Source of the DNA: Neocallimastix lanati (nom. inval.)
Taxonomy: Eukaryota > Neocallimastigomycota > Neocallimastigomycetes > Neocallimastigales > Neocallimastigaceae
Assembly (NCBI GenBank): GCA_016946835.1
Contig: JACVTC010000018.1
Location: 1,643,501-1,707,500, forward strand
DNA length: 64,000 bases
Reading direction: 5' to 3'
Shown: positions 57,358 to 64,000 of the stretch, piece by piece
Numbering within the stretch: the stretch's first letter is position 1
Layout: each line of letters starts with the position of its first letter
Made by a program: the position numbers and the translations under genes
The notes under the pieces: generated by a model
Database searches by the model: none
What the model was told of the DNA's origin: nothing
Seen by the model: the letters and a program-made list of their open reading frames with translations, nothing else

Positions 57358-58930
57358 TTTGATTATTAAATTTTATTAATAATAAGGCTTTTAAATTAAA
57401 TTTATAACCTTTATATTTTAAAACAATATATATATATATTGTTTTTAATTGAATTACTGTATTATTCATTATAAAGGACTAACTAAGAAAATAATATTTA
57501 TTACTATCTTATACTATTTAAATCGTAAAATATTTAGATAAAATATATTTTATCTAAATATTTTTGTTTATATACAACTATTAATTATAACTATTATAAC
57601 TAATATCACTATTACTAATTATTTTTGTCAATCTAAATAAATTGAAGACTTATTCGTTTTTATTCTGGTCCAAATTTCCAGTTGTCCATAAGTATTTTAA
57701 TTTAATAACTTAAATATACGTGTTATTAATAAAATTTATAAATAATAAATAAAAATATCTTATATAACACTCAATTATTATTGTTTCCAAATAATATTAA
57801 TTCCAAAACAAAATCCTAAAAATAAAATAACTCTACAAATGCACATCCCTGATATCCCCACCAATTTTTTGATATACGGGACTTTTATTTTTAATTATTT
57901 TTACTAATATAATTATCTTATTATTAATATTAATATTTTTTATCCTAGAAAATAATCAAATCAATCTCTGTCTAATAATTTACATGAAGAATGATTATTA
58001 ATAGAATTATCTATATTTATGTATAAAAATTATAATTTAATCCTATAAATAAATATAAAGTAAAAATATATAAGAATATAATATAATAATTAATAAAATA
58101 AATAAAATCAACTATATATGATTAATTACAATATAAGTAATTATAATTATCTCATTATATTATAATATATAAAAGAACTATGTATATTTAATAAAATCTT
58201 AAAGAGAAATAAGAATATTTAAGTTAAATATAATAAGAAAATTATTATGTAAAATAACTATGTAATTAAATATATTTAATGTTAAATTAATAATATATAT
58301 GAATATTAATATATGAAAAAGAATATATATCAGAAATAATTATTGACAAAAAGATATAAATTTAACATTTAATAAATATTATTAAATATACAAATATGTT
58401 GCTACACATATACGTTCTATATCATATTTTAATTGAATTATTTCTAAATATCAATTATACTTATAATTAATAATAAATTTTATAACATAAATCAATATTT
58501 TAACTATATTTTTTTTTTTTTTTATATATATTGATATATTGATATTTATATAATTATTAAATGTTTTCTTAAATAATAATTATTAATAATTATAATACTT
58601 AAACATAAAAATTCATTAAATAGTTTATTTTAATCATAAGAACAACTAATTAAATAGTAAATTATAACTAAATAACAAAGAAATAAAACACTTCTCCGAA
58701 TTAAGAGAAGTGTATGTGAGAAAGTCGTTAGATAGTTTTAAAGGTGTAGTCAAGTAAAATTATTTTACTTGAATATATTTAATCATAATAGTAAAATTAA
58801 ATAAATAAATAATACTTTAATAAATCCCAATAACAGTTCCTCGAACATGAGTATATATCATTTTTAATAATTAATAAAATGATATAATCTTTAGGTTCGG
58901 TTATCTCTTTTTAGGAAATAATAATTTTAT
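57358..58930 (-). repeat. gypsy 5' LTR/leader region
   Basis: Upstream of the minus-strand gag. At 57863-57846 (read on the minus strand) TGGTGGGGATATCAGGGATG is a primer-binding-site candidate. The region 58430-58860 matches 1761-2110 in reverse. An imperfect version of the palindrome at 8402 occurs at about 58390. LTR ends were not pinned down. Confidence 0.5.
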
Positions 58931-59049
58931 AATTTAAATATTTATTTAATTTAGTACTAAATTTTATAATTTCATATTATTAATGTATTATTAATAATAT
59001 TAAATTACTTTTATTTGTTAATATAATTAAATATTAAAAGTGGCAAAAA

Positions 59050-60700
59050 CATTATATGCTGTTACAATTGTTGTTTCAAAAAATTAATATAAAGAAAAAG
59101 TATTCTTTATATAATACTCTTTAATTGTATAATATTTCTAAATAATAAGAATTAATTATTAGTTAAATAATATAGAAAGTATAATATAATTAATAAAATA
59201 TTTATAATAATTATAACATATAAAAATATATAAAAACATAATAAAATAAAATAATTAAAATAAAATACAATAAACTTAATTTATAAATTTACATATTTAC
59301 ATTACATAAAATTTATGTTATCATTTATTATGTTAATATTAATTTTTTTTAGCATTTTATAAAATTTATGATATTACATAAATCTATTTTATATCACGTT
59401 ATTTTTATAAATCATATGATAATTAATCTTATATGACTTTTATATGCTACTAATTTTTAATAGTAATGTTTTATTTAAATTAACATTTATTAATATATTT
59501 CAATTTATGAACCCAATTAATCAGGCTCTTCCCATAATTACAATAAAGATGAGTTGTTATTAGGAAATCTTTATAATAATTTTATTAAATATTAAAATAA
59601 TAAATATATACATTTAAAATATAATCTATCAAAGTATAGTATAATATATAATAAATATATATTAGAAATAATAAATATAACTATATAATTCTTTAAATGA
59701 AAATAAGAATAATAAAGATAAATATATAAGAATAACATTAAATAATAAATATGAATATAATAAATAATATCAACTATATATATTTAATTATAATTAAAAT
59801 AACTATATCTATTTCATTATATTATAATATATAGAAGAATTATATATTTTTAATATAAACTTTAAAATAAATAAGAATATTTAAATTATATATATAATAA
59901 TATTCTTATTATATATTTAAAAGAAATTAACTATTTAATTTATTTAATATATTAAATATTGTAATGAATAATATATATATAAATATTGAATAATATATGA
60001 ATAAGAAATTATTTCAAATATTATTATTGACAGAAGAGATATTAAATTTTAATATTTAATAATTATGATTAAATATAAAAATATGTAAACTACACCTATT
60101 TGTTTTACATCAAATCTGATATGTGGGACTTTTATATGCTATTAATTTTTTTACTTTTATAATTATCTTTTTATAATATTAATATTTTCTTATTCTAGAA
60201 AAATAACCAAAATTAACAATTGTTTAATAAATTACTCGAAGAATCGTTATTACTTTAGGATTATTTGCATATAAAATTTTTTTGGTATAATAATATAATA
60301 ATATATAAGAATATGTTATAATAATATTATATATATTTAATTATATTATAATATATAATATAATATGTAATAGTTATTAATTATAATAAAATTATAAAAG
60401 TTAAGTATATTAAATTATAAAATATATAAAATAAAATAATATTCTAATTAATACATAACAGAATAGATATTAATATATAATTTAAATAAGAAATTATTAT
60501 AAAAATTATTATAAAGAAAAGATTATAAATTTCAATATTTAATAATTATTATTAAATAAACAAATATGTTAACTTACAGCTATTTTGTTTTATATATTTT
60601 CAAATGACTTATTAGTTTATTTTAATGTAATTATTATAAAATAATTTATTAATAATTAAAGTTTTTATTTTCATTTTATATCAAAAATTATTAATATGTA
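59050..60700 (+). repeat. AT-rich dispersed repeats, second copy split by an insertion
   Basis: The parts 59050-59435 and 60610-60700 match the continuous sequence at 41640-42125. Between them (about 59436-60610) lies other repeat sequence with two related segments starting GACTTTTATATGCTA (59438 and 60126) that resemble 57880-58000. This looks like one or two LTR-type repeats inserted into the copy. No gene was found. Confidence 0.55.
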
Positions 60701-60865
60701 TTTTGTATCAATTTTTTTTTTATATGATGGATTAAACCAATGATCATGAAGTAGTCAAGAATCAGTTAATATTTACCTTTAAAAAAAAATATTATTAAAT
60801 AAAGTTTATTCCTAGTCTAAAAAAAAAAAAAAAAAAAAAAAAAATAAAGTAATATTTACCAATAT

Positions 60866-60896
<31 letters not shown>

Positions 60897-61239
60897 TTAC
60901 CTATATATTTATTTATTTACTTATTTTTTTTTATAGCCGCAATTATTGCGAACTTTAATCTTTATTTTATTCTTTTTATTCCCTATAAAGAAAGTTCGAA
61001 GAAATAATTTAAATTTTTATTATTTTTTAAAAAATTAATTTTTTGTCTTTTTCTAAAATAGAAGTGAAGACCTTTTTTGGTTTTTTATATATAAATATTT
61101 TTATTGGAATTGAATTTCTTTTATATTTAATATTTTTTAAAAAAAAAACAAAAATAATTATCTTAGCATATATATCATTCATAAAAAAAAAAAAAAAAGC
61201 ATTGTTAAAATATAAAATTATCGATTAATTGTATTAATG
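60701..61239. other. gene-free AT-rich stretch
   Basis: An A-run lies at 60819-60844 and an ATTT tandem tract at 60861-60898. At 60934-61000 an imperfect inverted pair with GCGAAC/GTTCG was noted. Nothing else was seen. Confidence 0.5.
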
Positions 61240-62403
61240 ATTTCTTTCTCTTTGCAAAAATTTTTAATTTTGATTATTAGATATAAAAAAAATAAATAAA
61301 TAAATAAATAGCAAAATTTATTTCAACCAATCATATTAGAGTTTTAAATTAATATTAATATTTAATAATGATTAAAGATAGAATAAAATTTTTCTTTTTT
61401 TTTTTTTTTGGGTTAATTCTATAAAAAATAATAAAAATTAATAATTAATAATAAATATAAAAAAAAAATTAATAAATATTATTAATTAATAATTAATAAT
61501 TAAATATGAAATCTTTACCATATTTTTTAAATATATGTGTTTCTAATTTTTATTTTTATTTTTATTTTTATTATTTTTATTTTTAATTTTAATTAAATTA
61601 GTGTAATATTCAATATATTCAATGATAATAATACAAATGTAACAATTTCTTTTTCAATCTTCCATTTTTTTTAAAGAAATTACTTTTTATTAATACTACT
61701 ATAAAACTTTTCTCTTTTTTTTTTTCGAAAATAAAATGAAAATAATCATTAAGAATATTTTATAATAATTAATAATAATGAAATTTATTAGACTATTTAA
61801 AAATATATTATAATATATTAAAGTATATTTGTTATAAAAAATAATAAAATCTACCTTTAATATTAATAAAGTTAAATAAAGGGTTACAATAATTGTAAAA
61901 TTATTATAGAATTAAAACTTTTTTACAGAATTTTATTGTGTTATTATTGAAAGAATGGTTATGACTAACTTGATAAATCATAAAAAAGTACAATAAATTA
62001 TACACCACGTAACATTTAAAATTTTAAAAATATTTTAGTTTCTTTTCCACAACATAAAATTTTTTTGTGCTTATCTTTGATAAATTTTTATATTAATTAA
62101 AGTTTTTATTTGTAACAACTCTCAATAATAAAAAAAAATTAGAGGTGCAGGTCAATTAAATGTAATAACTTTATACAATTAATTATACATTATTAATATA
62201 TATAATTTATGTATTATTTTTTCTTTTCTATTTATTTTTTTATTTTTTTTTTAATTAACATTAAATAATTAAGTATTTATATATTACAAAGAATAATATA
62301 TTTATGCATATTAAAAGTATTAAAATGTTCGATTCTTTTTTTTTTTTATTAATTTTCTCCTTATATATATATGGAATTTTTTTAAAAAATAAAGTTAATT
62401 TAA

Positions 62404-62435
<32 letters not shown>

Positions 62436-62758
62436 GTTCATCCATCTTTGGTATTTTTTAATAAAAATATTTAAAAATATTTAAAAAAGATAAATTAAAT
62501 ATATAAATATATATTAAATATATTTATTTATTATTTATTTATTTTTTTTTTTTAAAAAAAGAAAAATAATATAAATAGAAGAAAATATTGTTTATTTTTT
62601 TTTTTCACTTTTTTCTCTTTATTGATTAATTTATAATCAATTAATGAAATAAAACAAAAAATAAAATAAAATAAAATAAAATAAAATAAAATAAAATAAA
62701 AATAAAACTAAAGAAAAGAGAAAATATAAAAAAAAATATTTATATAATAAAAAAAAAA
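61240..62758 (+). repeat. upstream segment of the second CotH gene (duplicate of 42540-44372)
   Basis: Matching blocks are listed in the 42540 entry. The final leader here is an AAAAT-type repeat (AAAATAAAATAA…, 62645-62703), as in the first copy. Confidence 0.65.
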
Positions 62759-64000
62759 ATGTTAGAAAAAATAATATTACTATTTTTAATAGTTGCTCAA
62801 TTAATATTAGCCTCCACTTCTTATATTGAAGATGGAAAAAGAGCAAAATTATTTGAAATAATGGATAAGGAAGTTCCAACATTTAGAGTAACTATATCAG
62901 ATGACCAATTAAAAGAATTGAAAAACGTTATGCAAGTCGAAAAAGTTTCTATGGTTGAAGCTCTCGGAGAATTAGATTTTGATAATAAAGTAATTGAATT
63001 TGAAAAGGTTAAAAATGCTACTTTGGTTGTTGAAATTAATGATAAAGAAGAAATATTTAATAAAGTTACTTTTGATATTGGAGGTAGTTCAGCTCGTAGC
63101 TATGGTAGACAAGGATTTAACATCAAAATTCGTGATAAAAATAAGGATTTATTTGGTCGTACTCATTTTAGAGTTCGTTCTGATCCTCGTGATGCTACCT
63201 ACTTAAGATCAAAGTTATGTTGTGATATGCTTAACCGTTTAGGTATACCTTCAATTTCAGCTAATTATATTAAATTATATGTTAATGAAGAATACTTCGG
63301 ATTCTATGTCTTAATGGATGCTCCAAAAATTCCATGGATTGAACAAGTATTTGGTGAAAAAGATACTAAAAACTTATATAAATGTAGAGAAGCTGCTAAT
63401 TATTTATCATTAATAAATAGTGTTGGCCATTGTGAAAATGAAGATGACAAATATACAGATAGAACCGAATGGGATAATCTTTTTAAGGCTCTTGATAACG
63501 CTCAAACTATTGAAGAAATCGAAGATATTTTTGATGTTGATCAATTTTTATATTTAGCTGTCTTTGAATATTTAACTGGTGCATGGGATCATTTCTTACT
63601 TGGAGGTCACAACTATAGTATGTATAAAAATAAGAAAACTGGTAAGTGGACTATGATTTTTTACGACTTTGATAGTGATCTTGGTCAAGATGTTGTTAGT
63701 ATTGAATTTATGAATTTGAACCCACCTAAAGATAAGAATTATCCACATCACTCTGTTCGTCAATGGTTCCATTTACAACACCATATTTCAGATATTATTA
63801 TATGGGATAATCTTCCTCGTTTTGAAAGTAAACTTTCGGAATTCGTTAGCAAAGTCTTTAATCCAACCACTCTTTTCCCACATATTGATGATTTAAAAGA
63901 TTTTATTAGACCATATGTTTTAAATGATAAAACTCCAAATGAAAATGGACTCAAACCAGGTATTCTCAATTTAGCTAATCCAACCGATTATTCTATGGAA
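62759..64000 (+). CDS. secreted CotH-family protein, 3' end beyond the window
   Basis: The frame is open from the ATG at 62759 to the window end (414 codons, no stop). The signal peptide is the same as in the gene at 44373 apart from single residues (IVAQLILA instead of IVGQIILA). The CotH domain is collinear and shows all the same motifs: RSDPRDATYLRSKL, YVNEEYFGFYVLMDA, GAWDHFL and YDFDSDLGQD. Differences are scattered substitutions, for example ARSYGRQGF for ARIYGRQGF and GGHNYSM for VGHNYSM, with no indel seen. Intact frame and conservative changes suggest a functional paralogue from a recent segmental duplication. The tail that would show an EEPS repeat or a dockerin lies outside the window. 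Confidence 0.85.
   Translation, partial: MLEKIILLFLIVAQLILASTSYIEDGKRAKLFEIMDKEVPTFRVTISDDQLKELKNVMQVEKVSMVEALGELDFDNKVIEFEKVKNATLVVEINDKEEIFNKVTFDIGGSSARSYGRQGFNIKIRDKNKDLFGRTHFRVRSDPRDATYLRSKLCCDMLNRLGIPSISANYIKLYVNEEYFGFYVLMDAPKIPWIEQVFGEKDTKNLYKCREAANYLSLINSVGHCENEDDKYTDRTEWDNLFKALDNAQTIEEIEDIFDVDQFLYLAVFEYLTGAWDHFLLGGHNYSMYKNKKTGKWTMIFYDFDSDLGQDVVSIEFMNLNPPKDKNYPHHSVRQWFHLQHHISDIIIWDNLPRFESKLSEFVSKVFNPTTLFPHIDDLKDFIRPYVLNDKTPNENGLKPGILNLANPTDYSME

Overview
The window is about 85% A+T (by eye), full of homopolymer runs, trinucleotide microsatellites and Asn-rich coding stretches. Together with fungal-type dockerins, CotH-family secreted proteins and ankyrin proteins, this points strongly to an anaerobic gut fungus (Neocallimastigomycota, such as Piromyces, Neocallimastix or Anaeromyces). 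No tRNA, rRNA or CRISPR was found.

Five genes look intact and host-like. They are: a seven-exon leucine-rich-repeat, single-pass membrane protein (9544-11371, minus); a secreted protein with two dockerins followed by a CYTH triphosphate-tunnel domain (29631-30542, minus); two near-identical CotH-family secreted proteins (44373-46151 and 62759 to beyond the window edge, both plus); and a nine-repeat ankyrin protein (49374-50711, minus). Broken host-type genes are a GT92-like glycosyltransferase (24121-24890) and a fragment of an ABCA-type transporter ectodomain (34266-34782).

The rest is a transposon graveyard. From left to right: a LINE tail (78-483, minus); a decayed Ty3/gypsy element (3177-6290, plus) with LTR-like and minisatellite sequence upstream; a Ty1/copia gag-protease piece (6750-7800, minus); the LRR gene; a long AT-rich stretch with a possible protease remnant; a decayed copia element (15421-18430) followed by a second copia integrase piece (18470-19050); a satellite block (20240-23390); the GT92 pseudogene; a 5'-truncated LINE (26656-28878, minus); the dockerin-CYTH gene; a MITE-like element (31391-31860); the ABCA fragment; a second copy of the satellite block (34850-39250) split by a copia element with two recognisable LTRs; the first CotH gene; the ankyrin gene; two copia fragments (52011-54900); an internally deleted Ty3/gypsy element (54979-57357, minus) with LTR-like repeats behind it; and the second CotH gene.

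The CotH proteins and the dockerin-CYTH protein are all predicted to be secreted, and the dockerins would place the CYTH enzyme in the fungal cellulosome. The fusion of an extracellular cellulosome tag to a normally intracellular triphosphatase-type domain is the most unusual thing in the window. The exon-per-repeat LRR gene and the duplicated CotH segment come next. All family assignments rest on reading motifs by eye; no database search was possible.
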